Assembly: GCA_013397075.1 (NCBI GenBank)
Contig: VWZS01002406.1
Span: forward strand, 124,001 to 188,000
Source: Rhabdornis inornatus
Taxonomy: Eukaryota > Chordata > Aves > Passeriformes > Rhabdornithidae
DNA: 64,000 bases
Reading direction: 5' to 3'
Part shown: one piece after another, positions 36,701 to 49,500 of the stretch
How the letters are laid out: each line of letters starts with the position of its first letter
Position numbering within the stretch: position 1 is the stretch's first letter
The notes under the pieces: model-generated
Databases searched by the model: none
Told to the model about the DNA's origin: nothing
The model's input: only the letters and a program-made list of their open reading frames with translations
Position numbers and translations under genes: made by a program

Positions 36701-38231
36701 CTAAGAAAGAAATTATGTCAGATAGATTCTCTTACCTCATATGATACCCTGCCTGAGATTTACTGCTGCTTTTTTCTAGGATGCTGGAAGAAAGCTGTGC
36801 TGCCACTTGGTGAGCAGACTGTAGTTCAGCTTTCAAGTAGTCCTTTACAACCTTTATCCAGAGAGGAACAGAAAACTTTGACAAGAAAATGTAGTGAATC
36901 AACTATAGCAACATGCCACATGAGCTGATTTTTAAAACCATGCATAGGATATGAAAGGCTAAAAATCCCATTGTCTTTTTAAGTCATGAAGGGCCAGCTC
37001 CACAGAGGCCAAAAATATGACCACTCTTGCTATACATAGATATAGATGGTCAGTGTGTAAACACCTAACTGGATTCAGAATGAGAAGACAGGTAAAGTGT
37101 CCCAGTGCATGGCCAGGAGACACTGTGGTGCCCATAGCTAATTGTTATTTTGTTTTAATGGTACTATGTGACAAAATACAATGGAAAGGGGTGCAAGAGA
37201 TGAGGAAGCACCCATCAAATGTCTAAAGGGCAGCACCTGCTACCTGTGCTTCCCTTTCTATTCCTAATTTGAACAGTCCTGTGCAGTATTTCACTTTAAT
37301 CTCAAGGGGAGTTCCCACAGCAAAGGGTGCTGCCATCACCACAGTGCTTCACCTCATCACCCTGTGCTTGCAGGCAAGAACTGTGCACAGATTGCTCTGT
37401 ACAGGGCACTGGTCCGCTCAGCCACACCCAGCAGTGATGCTGAGGTGCAGCTTAGTAGGAAACACTCTATTTTGCTCTTCTTTTCGGCATCTGGTCTAGC
37501 TTTTGAATTTAATGTGGTTTTGTCCTACACTGGAAGACCTGGAGCAGAGACCAGTTGCAGAACTCACCGTAGAGATTACATCACCATGTGGGACAATCTG
37601 TGGGATGTGTCTGCAGACAGCCATTATTGGGAACAATTCTTCCAAGGCAAACAAGACCACAACTCAGAAGCTGACTGCAGTGTGTTGGAAGACTTGCTGT
37701 GAGAAGTCCTGCACTATTAAGCAAGGCACAAACTATTTATTCACCTTACTTCATAAGTAAAGACTTATTTTTTTATATACTAACCTCACACACGCCTTTT
37801 GCTCTGCAGAAGGGCTCTGTTGTCCCACTAGGAGTTAGACCATGAAATCCCAAAGGACTATCTTGGAGGATGTCTATATGTTCCTTTACAGCTGCAGGAC
37901 CTCATGAGGATGAGAAGAAGTTCTCTTCATAGAATGCTGTGCTCTACCCCCTGAAACCTCATTTGCTCTTTTGCAGACCCCAGCAGCAATCCTTTTGCGA
38001 TTTTTATTTGAGCAAAATTCCCATTGTATAATCAACCTTTAGGTATTTCAGGGGAAAATTTTCGTTATTAGAGACAGAAATTAGGCATACAAATCATTAA
38101 TGCATTCTGGCTTTTCCAAAGCATTTCCTAATCTATCTTAATCAGAAGCCATGAGAAGAAAAGAGGATTAGAAAAACGTATTTCCACAGGGAGTTTCTTA
38201 ACAATTTTTCTGCTCTAAGGCTCAGCACTTA
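33797..38231. other. Non-coding stretch between the CR1 and the solo LTR
   Basis: No exon, RNA gene or mobile element is recognised. Frames such as those at 35761-36135 (minus) and 37364-37702 (plus) resemble no known protein, have no splice support and are probably chance. Confidence 0.6.
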
Positions 38232-38800
38232 TGTGCTGGTTTTGGCTGGGGTAGAGTTAATTTTCCTCACAGTGGGGCTGTGTTTTGGATTTGTGCAGAA
38301 TACTGGGTTGATCATGCAGAGGTGCTTTTGTTATTGCTGAGCAGTGTTTACACAGAGCCAAGGCCTTTTGTGCTCCTCACTCCACCAGAGAGGAGGCTGG
38401 GGATGCACAAGCACAGTTGGGAGGGGACAAAGCCAGGACAGGTGATAGCAGCTGACCTGAGAGCTATTCCATAATTTATGTCATTATGCTTAGCACATAA
38501 AGCTGGGAGAAGAAGGAAGGGGGTGATGGTATTTGTCTTCTCAAGTCACTGTTACGTGGGATGGAGAGCTGCTTCCCTGAGGATGGCTGAACACCTGCCT
38601 GCCCATGGGAAGGGGTGAATGAATTCCTTCTTTTGCTTTGCTTCTGTACATGGTTTTTGCTCTCTCTATTATATTATATTTATGTCAACCCACGAGTGTT
38701 CTGGCTTTTACTGTTCTAATGCTCCACCCAGTCCCGCTGGTGAGAGGATGAGTGAGCAGCTGCCGGGGGCTTGGCTGCTGCCCGGGGCTAAACCACAACA
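38232..38800 (+). mobile_element. Solo LTR of an ERVL-like avian endogenous retrovirus
   Basis: The 569-base element starts TGTGCTGGTTTTGGCTGGGG and ends GGGGCTAAACCACAACA, giving the TG...CA ends of an LTR. Internal phrases such as AGAGTTAATTTTCCT, TGGGAGGGGACAAAGCCAGG, GGCTGAACACCTGCCTGCCC, ATGAATTCCTTCTTTTGCTT and TCAACCCACGAGTGTTCTGG match a very common bird LTR family, as I recall it. A weak TATA-like ACATAAAGC is near 38495. The poly(A) hexamer region has decayed to TATTATATTTATG. No internal viral genes or second LTR lie nearby, so it is a solo LTR. No target-site duplication is evident (ACTTA before, TTTTC after). Confidence 0.9.
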
Positions 38801-40700
38801 TTTTCTATGATGGAAACCCATGCAAAATCACATTGCTGTGGAATAACAAAAAGACATTTTTGAATATGAATTTGACTCTGGGATGCTCCAAGGCACTGAG
38901 TGTCCCAGAATGAAAAGCAGAACTGGGATGCCAATGGAAAAGGCTCCAGCAGTGGCGTCTCAGGAAGGCTACAGACACGCCTTTGTGAGGAGTCTTCCCA
39001 TGAAGTGCCAAGTACAAGCTGGCTTGGCCAGCAGGCATGAAATTTCACCACAGAAATGTATACAGGCCTAAACTGCAAGCCTCTGGCAAGTAATTTTTGT
39101 ACAATTTCCTTGCCAAGTGCTCATGCTGGGGCTTACACCAACAGCTCTGCACACAAGTCGGAACAAAACCAACTCCCTGTTCCAGTGTTATTCCATCCCC
39201 ATTTGGCTTTTGCTGAAATCACCTTGTATTTCATGGCTCCTTAGCTCAGCTGACAAGACTTAAGACTTACAGAGGCCATATGCTCACACACCAGACCAGT
39301 TTCACACAAACTGAGCCATTCTGCAGAGCAGCAGTGACTCTCCCAGTGCATCATCACAGCACACGTGGGTGCCCCCCTTGCTGGCTGAGTCTGACCTGGA
39401 ACTGGAACAGGGCCAGGATTTGCTATTTGGTCAAGAGCAATACTCTAGAGGGATGGTGAGAAAGGTGCCAGATACATGGATAATGAGGCAGAGAAGCCAC
39501 ACCAAGTGGCTTCCAAGACAAGTGACAGCAGGAAACAGTGTCCAATAACCTCAGATGAAGTCCTTGGCATTTTATAATGCCTTTAGTGGATACGATGAAG
39601 AAAATCATCCAGGAAAATAGGTTCAAAATAGGACAAGAGGCTATAATTTACAATTTATTTTTCAGTAAGGTTTCATCCTCCATCCTATTCATGTTCTTAA
39701 GCAGTTTACACTTTTTTTTTTCTTTAATCTGAATGCTTAGCCTATATTTGAACCCAGCAAGGGTAATTTCCCTTAGAATGAGAAACAGTTAATAAGGTTC
39801 AAGTATGCCCTCAGAAAAAAAAGTTATATTTATTTACAATATGTTTTTTTAAAAAAAGCTTTCTTTCACTAAACTCACAACTGAAATAAAGAACAGCAGC
39901 AAACTATCCCCAATAAAAATTTTCCTTCCAGCAAGCTCTGGGCTCAAAAGCCTGCACCTCTTCTTCCTCTTCCCTTCACTTTTCAGGGTTCCAGTGACTG
40001 TCCCAATTGCTGCCTGTCTCCAACACACCAATTATAATTCTACTGCCTCGAAAATGCAATATCATCACAGTAACTTCCTCTCTGCAGAGTCCAGGGACTG
40101 TTGGATGCACCTTTGGGTGTATATGGTAATGGAAATCACCGATCCCTAAGTGATACTGTCTCCCTTAGAGTGCTTTGCAACTCACACTGTTTTCATTTTA
40201 TTAATCCTCCTTTGAATATTTTTCAAGGTGTAGCTCTCAAGGGGTATTTCTCTTAGTTTTTCCAAATCTATACCACGGAGGGATTTTCCTCCCTTTTTCC
40301 GGTCAAGTTCAAATTGTATCACTGATGATAGTATCTCTTTCTCCCGATTTTTGGTTAGATGATTTTTTTTTTCAGGTGTAAGCATTTAATCTCTTGCAGT
40401 AACTACAACACTCAGAAGCTTTGTGTTAGATGTCCAAAGAAGAAGTGAAATTTACCAAAGAAGATCACTCAATGACATTCTCTATATTGCTGTCATCCAG
40501 TGAGTTAGGGCAACAGAAATGTTTAATCTATTTCTTTAATCATATAGAACCTGATCCAGTTTTCCCCAAGGAATACCACAGTCTTTCCATAGGCCTGGAG
40601 CTTTCCATGACTTTCATAGGCCTGGAGAACATACACAGTGCATGTAGTATATCTCCACCACATCAATAACTCATAGAATGTTCTCCTAGCACACATTTTA

Positions 40701-40745
40701 TGTGTGTATGTGTGTATGTGTGTATGTGTGTGTATATATATATAC
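40701..40745. repeat. (TGTGTATG)n-(TA)n microsatellite
   Basis: Units TGTGTGTA/TGTGTATG repeat about four times and run into TATATATATATA. Confidence 0.9.
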
Positions 40746-42415
40746 ACCTATATAAAAGGAGCATGATTTTATTGCCATGGGTAGGCATAAAAGCAAACAT
40801 TTGAAGCTTTACCTTGTATGTTGTGCCTACTCTAATACTGAAGTCTACAGCAAAATCCAAATCTGGAGGAACGACGGGAAGCCATTATTATTTTTTCTAT
40901 GAAAATGGTATTTTTATTAAAAGCAGAAGGTGAGCTGAAGGCACCAATCCTCTTTAAAATAGCTTGGGGTTTAGCATCAATAATGGAAATATACATACTG
41001 TGGCTGGGATGTATCTGACACCTCTCCCATCTTTTCTGACTGTCCATAAATAAGAAGTTTAAGGCCAATGAATATAATAAAAGAATGAACTTAATATTTT
41101 GCTCTCAAATTGTTTCCATTTCACAGGAAGTTCCAGTTTCCTTCAGTAAATGGTTTATACTTTTCCAAGCACACTTGCATTCTAGTAAAATCTATTATGT
41201 ATGCATTAAGGCTTTATTTATTAGGGAAGAACAGGAACACCACAGAAAAATCAAGACTGTGATATTTTTATGGTTACATTTCTTTAAAATAGTTAGCAAC
41301 TCCTTTTCCCCTGCCATTTGAATAGAGTGTGTGCATCACTGTTTTCAGTTTCTTGTGGAGATAATGCTAATTTCCTAAACAACAGCCTGACACAGGTTTA
41401 GATTATCTGAAATGCAAGTCTAAGTTCAGAAGTGAGGACAAACCTTTACAACCACAGAGTTTCCAACTGCTTTCCATGGAGTTCTAGAAGGGGCAGCAAC
41501 TCCCTGTGCAAGGATCAGACCCTGGGATGGAGCCTCTCCACTTCTCCAGGCAGGGGGACTTTACCAGCTGGTGTCCTGATAGTGGAAGTTTGGCACATTT
41601 TCCTGCCCTTTGATAGTCAGAACCTGGAATGTCAAGAACTGAAAAATATGGTGGGAAAAATAGGTCATATCTACTGCTTCTAATGAATCTGGTTTATTGC
41701 ATGTAAAGAAAAACATGTTTTTGATAAAACCACATTGTTATTTTCCTGAGAATAAATTTTCTCAAAAAATTTAACACCTCCTTACAAGGAATGCAAGCCT
41801 CTGTTCATTGCACATACAGTATATCCTGATGAAATACTGAAGGAGATAAAACTCTAAGCATTCTTGCAGGAGTTAATAAAAAAATTGAAACACTGGAATC
41901 TACCACATTATTTTTTTTTTAATTTCTCCAGTATCTGTAATGAGTCCTCTATTACAAATTTACTTCAAACACTTGCTGGCTTTGTGATACCACACCTAGG
42001 AAAATCTTCCACTTGCTCTTACCCTTTTTTTTCCACTAGTCTAAAGGAAGGTTTGCTCACAGTCCTTTCTTGTCTATGTTTATATTAATTCTCTATATAT
42101 TACAAATATTTAACACTTTATCCTGGATGCTGGTTAAGCACTAGGTACACAAGCTCCACACTGTAAGCCAGATGCTGGATGAGGCTGAAAGAGGAAATAA
42201 GTTGTGGTGGAGTCAATGCCAGCTGTCCTCTAGGGCCCTGCCCTAGAGGAAGGATCTGCTGAATGCTCAGAGCTGGCTAAAAGCCACTGGGAGAGCTGCC
42301 TACAAAAAAGTGCTTAAATTCAGGTATTGCACAGATTCCCTGACCTGCAGAGGAGACAGGAAAATGGAAGTAGTTATGAGAAGGGCTTTAAAAATACAGC
42401 AGGTATTAACACTCA

Positions 42416-42545
42416 TTCTATATTTATATTTATCTATATCTATATCATCTATCTCTATATCTATAGCTATATCTCATCTATATGTGTATCTATATTATCT
42501 ATATCTATATCAAACCTCAAGTTATATAGCTATAGCTATAGCTAA
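42416..42545. repeat. Compound (TATC)n/(CTATAT)n microsatellite
   Basis: About 130 bases are made of CTATAT, CTATC and AGCTAT words. The right end is AGCTATAGCTATAGCT, a self-complementary run. It gives false Ile/Tyr/Ser-rich frames. Confidence 0.9.
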
Positions 42546-44116
42546 ATCTGTATAAATCCTCAAGTCTGCAGAAGCCTAGTGCCAACAAGGCACTGTTTAA
42601 CAAGTGAATTCACTGTTAAACAAGTGAATTTCCAGTAACAACCATCTGCTTTTACCCAGGATATTTGGAAGACTAGAGTCTATTCAGCCTTCCATATCAC
42701 CTGAAAGCTCTCCCAGTTCTGTTCCCAAACAGGAAGGTGATCTTACCTGCACAGAGCACATCACTTCATGTTTTGTTCCTGGAAAACAGACCACAGATAC
42801 AGGTAAAGCAAGCCATGTTTGGCTTGCACCCCCTAAACCTGGGGAAGATGAGATTTTGGGGAAGAAGGAGGAGTATTTTGGCATCCACTTCTGTGAGTTT
42901 TCTTTAAAATTCCTCCCATTTCTTGTGATCTGCTCTAGGCCAAGAATAAGAAAGAAATAAATGTGCTCCTTGGGAGCATTTCAGTAATACCTAGTGATAA
43001 GTTGTCTCTGGCAGAGATTATTTCAGCAGGATCCAGAGAGGATTTAAAATCCAAACAGAAACAGGAAAGCAGCCCAGCACTCCATGTAAATTGCTGGTAG
43101 AATTAAATCAAGTGACACAGCAGCACATGAGAACTCTCAACAAATATCTCTAAGATGGCATTTTAACAGGGGATTATATCGTGACTGCTCCTTTTGAGAG
43201 TCTGCAGGGACATAAAGGAGCATAAATTACACAGATGCTCACCTGTACTGTGTCTCCAGATTCTAGCAGTGCACAATGAAGGAGAGAGCAGGGGAGGTAC
43301 AACCAGTCCTCTCAGCTCCTGCTTTGATGATAAAAGATCTGTGACAGCAGGTATGGTCTCAATCCCTTTTCCAGGCTTTTGGGTGAGGAAGGAAGGTCAG
43401 CATGACAGCTGAATAAGCTTGCTATGTAAGAGCCATAGACCCATAAGAGCTTGAGGAAATGGCTCCTGTTTTGGGATCCTCAGGGAAAGTGAAGATAAGG
43501 GCCATCTCATAGCCTGCCTTAAGACAGAACTTGGATTTGCAGGGTTTTTGTCTTCATCTTTGCAGAATCTGTGCCCCATTTTTGTGTCTGGCCTCTGAAC
43601 ACGCCAGGTAATGTGTTTTGCAATTCCATCCCATGTGCAGTGAAAAGCAGATGAAAGAGTGGCTGTGCATGGGGATTTCTGAAAGGTACAGCTGAAGTCA
43701 CGCTCTCCCCTCTAGTGTGACCTCAGCACTGGGAGAACTCCTCCCAGCTGCAGCTCATCTAATTGAAGGCATGAAAAACTGAGTCTGTAATTAAGAAAGC
43801 ACTGAAAGCACAGGTCTCTAGATTGGATGCTTATCAGCTATACATCAGACTCCCTCTACCAGCAGAATCATGTTGTGAACCTATTTGTGAAACTTGATTT
43901 ATGAAGATTAATAAGACAGACAAATTATGTCAGCTTATGGCAAAATCCATGTATTTTTCTTTCAGTTCAGATTCCAAAATGCTATTTTCTTTCTCATAGA
44001 GCTATTTTTAATGGCAGAGCCTATGTGTACCCTACCCAGCCCTGTAAGAAATGCCAGGACAGCTAAAAGAAAGGCAATTATGTGGCCAGAAGGTCAAGCG
44101 AAAAAATACATGGTGC

Positions 44117-44614
44117 TCACCGACATTTATTAGCCATTTCTACACCTGGACTGAGCCAGGGGATTACAGGGGGTTTCTTGGCACTTTGGGCAGAAATCAT
44201 TGTTTCCTGTTCGATCTGTGTCTTCATATCTGACTCAATGTTAGCTGGAAGATCCTTGGCTAGTAAACCAAATTCTGTTAAGACCCTACAAATATCAGAC
44301 ACCATCTTATCAATCTACATTCTCACTTTTTCTGCTACCATTTCCTTAAACATGAAGCACTTAAGGTTGTGAGTAGCCACAGACCCATTGGTTGCATCTA
44401 TTCTGTTGTGCAAAAGAGGCCTTAAGGCCACATTAATTGCCCTCAGGAGTATTTGAGAGTTCTTTCTGAGATAATTCATCGGATTTGGGAAAGTGGAACA
44501 GTCCCTGGCTGTTTGCTCTGCTTTCAGCCTTTGGATCAGCCTTTGGTGCACTCTTCCTCTATGCATTTCCCCCTGCAGTGACACCACATGGCTGACAGCA
44601 GACAGAGAAGAGAA
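44117..44614 (-). pseudogene. Unidentified minus-strand reading frame broken by one stop, possible pseudogene
   Basis: On the minus strand a frame open from 44614 runs to a TAG at 44317-44315. It resumes in the same frame to a TGA just below 44120, about 160 codons in all with one stop. The translation has a mixed, protein-like composition, e.g. LLRAINVALRPLLHNRIDAT and LTEFGLLAKDLPANIESDMK. I do not recognise a family and see no start codon other than GTG or internal ATG, no splice sites and no promoter. It may be a fragment of an old retroelement or a chance frame. Very low confidence. Confidence 0.15.
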
Positions 44615-44617
44615 TTA

Positions 44618-46490
44618 GTGGGGAAATCTTTCTAAGGAAAACTCCTTGACACTCAGTGCTAAAGTTTTTAGATTGCTGAAGCCTCTGTTCAGGTTTTCTG
44701 TGTCTCATTAATCCAGACTAAACAAAAGCAGTGTAAATAGATATAAATGTAAATATGGGTATCTATACATATGTATATGTAAGCATTTGTAGCTCCTGGA
44801 AGCACAGGCTTGTTTCAAGACAGGACAGCTTAGGTATAATGTTAGCATAGGCATGAGACAAACTATTCCAAAATAACCTTCATCTGACCTTTTGGATCTA
44901 TGTAGATGTTACCAGAAAATCCATTTACAGCAGACATTGGGAAAGGGAAGAACTCTAAGCTCTGTCATATCTGTTAGTTCAAAATCCCAGAATACTCTCC
45001 AAAAGTAAAGAAACAAGACTGGCAATGGCACCTGTGCATTTATTATTTTATCAGAATTTGTACATTACTTTTGCTAGTCAAAGTAGTAATTTTGCTAAAT
45101 TCATTTGTTTCTGCTATCACATTCCTCTACCAAGTTAGACATTGCTTCTGCAAATGGGTCACTCTTGGGATCTCCATCCTCAGAAGGAAGAAAGAGAAGT
45201 TCTGCATTGCACTGGCAACCACAAGGCACTGGCTCAACCAAAGTAGAGCCAGTGCCTGGTTGTGCTACTTGGAGAGGTTTAAAACATAAAGACTGTAAAT
45301 CTATGCCAAACACAGACTAAAAAATGCCCAGGGCAAAGACAGGAGCAAAGGAAGGCTCAGATAGGGCTGTGACTGACTACAAGAACCTTGCACCTGGTTA
45401 TCCACTGGTAGAATGAGGGCTCAGTAATTGCAAAACCACTGGTTTGGAAAGATTACTTAGTTACTGATTTCACATGGCTTTTTCAGTGGCAAGGCTTATG
45501 GAAAAAACAAGATGAATTTTAAGCTACGGTCAAGTGTTTCTGTATTTTGGTGAGTAACATTTTCTTCACAAATTCTGGAATTAATTGCTAAATAAATATA
45601 CATTCCTACTGTCAGAGTCTCAGAAGTACTACAGTGAGATCTGCTTGCCTGGAGACTTAAAACTCTCTATTTGAAAAGCTGGACATTACAGGCCAAAACT
45701 TGAAAAGTTTATGTGCTCATATTAATCTACCATGTGTATCACACTGCAAATTTGAACATGAATCTGTCTCTGAAAGACTAAGTGAATTCTTGTAATATTT
45801 CTCCATATTATAATAGTTTTCCATATTCCTGCTTCACCTTCTGCCAGAAGTATTGGCTAACAAACTGTGTATACAGCAAAATACAGTAGCTAGCTATAAA
45901 CCTCCAGGTTTTTAATAGTTTTAACACTTAAACTTCTCTGTATCATTCAAATTTCAATATGAGTTTTATTCCAATTTCTTTCTCACTTTCATTTTTTATA
46001 TGATCCTGCTGAAGTGACTTTGAAAGATACCACATTGACGTACTTGACTCATTGGCATAATAGAAGAAAGAGAAATGAAAGCCTATCGTCTTGTGTAGGA
46101 AGAAGTAAAAATACTGATTTTTTTTTTATATTGCAGAAAATAGCTAGAGGGGGATAGACACAATTCATCAACACTTGATTGAAATTGCTGTATCTTCATT
46201 TTCTATGTGAACCAGTACATGCTTATTCCTGTAGTATGCAGACTGTGTGCTTATCACCAAAAGCTTCAGAAATATGTGGGTGTAGTCAACATCTGTGATT
46301 GCTTTCCTGAATGTTCTGGGCTGTCGCAATCTTCTCATAATAGAGGCAAAAGGAAACACCTTTAACTGTGCGTGTAAGGCAAAAAATGCACATTTATAAA
46401 TTCTGTTTGTGCCTGTCTCATGCTTTCCATTTTTAAAATCCTGAATAAATATTATAATCCTACCAGGGCTTCCTTGAAGAAAGAAAGTAG
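44618..46490. other. Non-coding stretch
   Basis: AT-rich sequence with no recognised gene or repeat. Confidence 0.6.
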
Positions 46491-46494
46491 ATAG

Positions 46495-46570
46495 CTTTAC
46501 CTCCACTGCACAAATGGGAAGACTGAGGCAGAAATATAACTTATTACAAAATATACCTCTAATTCAGAAG
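46495..46570 (+). repeat. Possible MIR-like SINE relic
   Basis: CACAAATGGGAAGACTGAGG followed by CAGAAATATAACTTATTAC resembles the MIR core order (ACAGATGGGGAAACTGAGGC, then TTAAGTGACTTG). Short and diverged. Confidence 0.4.
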
Positions 46571-49500
46571 TCAGAAATCTGTATCACTTAATCCTGAATA
46601 CTCAGCAGAGTGTTCAAAACTTTGGGAATCCCATAATGACTCTTATCAGAGATATGTCTGCATTTTTCATACACAGAAAATAGAAAGGAACAAAAGTACA
46701 TCAGGGCTTCTTACCAACATATATTCACATTTCTGAACATTAAATATATGATGCTTCTGAAGTCCATATCAGCTCTGGCTTATACAGAACCAGATTTCTG
46801 ATTAAATCATTCTGCAGTCCATTTTTATTTATTACTTGACATAGAAATATTTTTTGCTACATTTGTGAGCTACCTGTGGATCACTATTTCAGCTAGTTTG
46901 GCCTAGATGACACATTTTCCACCAAAGAACAAAGCCTTAGAATGAGTTGTGCCCAGCCTTGGGCTACTCCTTATATCTCACATTTTAGGAATTTTTGGAC
47001 ATTGAGAAGTGAGAAGCAAGGGGTGGATTATTTTGCCCTCTATACCCCTGTTCAATACTGCTCAATATTATTTGAGATGTGGACTTCCAAGAAAAAAGGA
47101 ATTGGCTGCATAGGACAGATGAGTCTCTTCTGCCCTTCACAAGCTCTTCTGTGGTTTGTGCATCTCTGGCTGGTACCTCTGACCAGGATATGCTGGTTAA
47201 TTTATGGGTCAGGAGAGTGCTGCCTGTTCCAGCTGCTCTACAGCTAATTTCAAACAGAAGATATGCACAGATGCTCATCTACCAGCAGAAGAGATCTTTT
47301 AAGTACAGGGAAGGATTTGTGAACTCATAAAATCATAAAGACCAGAAAGGAGGGTTACAATCTCTGTCTAACTGAGTCTCCTGTATGGTGCAAGGGAAGT
47401 TAACCCTTTTTCCCCACTATCTTCATTTGGCCAAGATCCACCATCCCCAGAGGACTCCACAAACATGTAACAGTGAGAGGTGTCCCTGGGCCTCCATGAA
47501 TCTTTCTGCTCCACTCAGGAATGAGCCAGAGCTGGGACTTTGCTTGGTCTTAGGGCAAACTGAAGATACTGTCCCTGCAGTCCCTGTAGCCTGAGTCTGT
47601 TCTTAGCCAAATTCAGGAAACCACAATGGTTACACACCCATGAACCACACATGTCTAAAGTGCTGCTGGCCAGCAACCCCTGGCTAAGCACTGGCTTTGA
47701 AAGAGGTGGCTCAGGTCTAGCCTTAAATTCTCATCACTTCTCTTATTGTCTCCTGGCCTCCTTCACCTTCCTTTATTGCTCATCCATTGCCCTACTGGCT
47801 TCACTGCAGAGGCAGAAACTGGACTGTGACAAACAATTGATAATTTACTTCTTACCACACAAGTATTTTTCCTTAGAACTTGAACTAATATACATTGTGG
47901 GAAGAGAGGCTGATCTCCTACTAAAATTCCTGGGTGTAGTTTGATAAGAGTCAAATATGCTGAGACACGTCAGAATTCACCTAGAAAGAGAAAAAATACC
48001 CCAAAGACTGAAATCTAGTGCTACAAATATGGTCAGAGTGGGATTTTGAAATTATGTCACCTTCCTTTCAAGCAGTTAGATCTACTGTGATTGTAATTTG
48101 AAGGTAAACTTCATGGTGAACATCTTTAAATTAGTTTGGATATCAATTTAGACATACAGTTACACACACTTATTTTTAAGGACAAGGATATTGATCTTGG
48201 CAAGGCAATAGATTACAGTAATATCTCTCTGTAGAATAAAGCCAAGACAATTCAAACACCATTATTTTTTGTCTTCACAACATTTTGCCAAAACTATGAT
48301 ATTGTTGGAAAAATTATTCAACAAGAGTAGTAAAAAGATTTTATAGAAGAGACAGCCAGAGTGTCATTTTCCTATAAATCACAATGATTTTTACTGCCAC
48401 AAGATCCCACGGCTCAACTTCAAATACAACTGAGCTGTAAACTGCACAGCTGAATCTGCATTCCTTCTGAATGAGAACCATGTTTCCTTTTCTCAGTGAA
48501 TGACTCCACATTCCTATCAGTGTCTAGCAGATAATAACAATATCCAAACAAAAGCAGTTTTTAGAGCTGGTAGAGCAGTGATGGGAAAACATGTTCAAAG
48601 TGGTGTCACTCTATAGAACATCATTCTTCTTAAAAAAAAAAAAAAAAAGGAGATAAGCAAGGTGCATACCAGACAGTAAGTTCCTTCTGTCTTGCTTCTG
48701 TTTGTTCTCCTCTGGGATAAATTTTCCTGCTGATAGAATATGGAAGAATATAACCAGAACCAGAGCAGTATTTAATTACTGACCTAGAACATAGTACTCC
48801 TGATCTTTTATATAACCCACAAGGCTCTTGAATCAGGGAAATATCTGTATTCATTTCTTAACCTAACAAAGGAAAATACATCAAGGACTGTTGAAATTAA
48901 AATAACACTAACTTCTTATATACTATTAGGCATGTATTTCCCAAGGAATGCTGACATTTCTGTTCCACAGTTCTTTAATTTTCTCACTTGAGAACCCTAC
49001 TCACCAAAGCCAGGTGCATGAAGCAGGGTCAAGGGTGCAGTGTTCTCATCTGACTCTGGTTTAGATTTAGGCAAAGGTCCATGTCCTAGGCTCAGGATAT
49101 GCTCTTGCTGTTCCAATGTCTCGCTGAGTGCTGAGATGAGCATGAACCCAAAACAGAACCTGAAAATTATTTTACTGCTGACCATCCCATACCCTTTATT
49201 CCCTAACTCTAGACATCATCTCAGCTCATGTGGCAAGGATTCCTGCTCTCAGATTCTCAGGACTCCAGCTCACTTATGAGATTTTACCTGGCCATGACTG
49301 TTCTGTGCCAGGATGAGACCTGGGTACACATCCTTATCTCTACCTCACTTGTGTGATGTGGAAACCAAAGTTCCCACACTCTCCCTCTGCACCAGCAGTC
49401 CAAGGCAGCCTCACTCCAGAGCTGCAGGCAAACACAGTTTTGTCACTGATCTTGCTTCTTTCCTTTAAGCCACAGCTTTGGGGACAGCTGGGTTCATGGA

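Larger units (their letters stand above)
38801..44116. other. Non-coding stretch with two microsatellites
   Basis: Apart from the simple repeats near 40.7 and 42.4 kb, no gene or mobile element is recognised on either strand. Confidence 0.6.

Noticed and set aside
42310..42555. Ile/Ser/Tyr-rich frames as a membrane peptide
   Set aside because: They are translations of the CTATAT-type microsatellite.
46168..46506. 112-codon minus-strand frame as a gene
   Set aside because: Not recognised, no supporting context, and its start overlaps a MIR-like relic.
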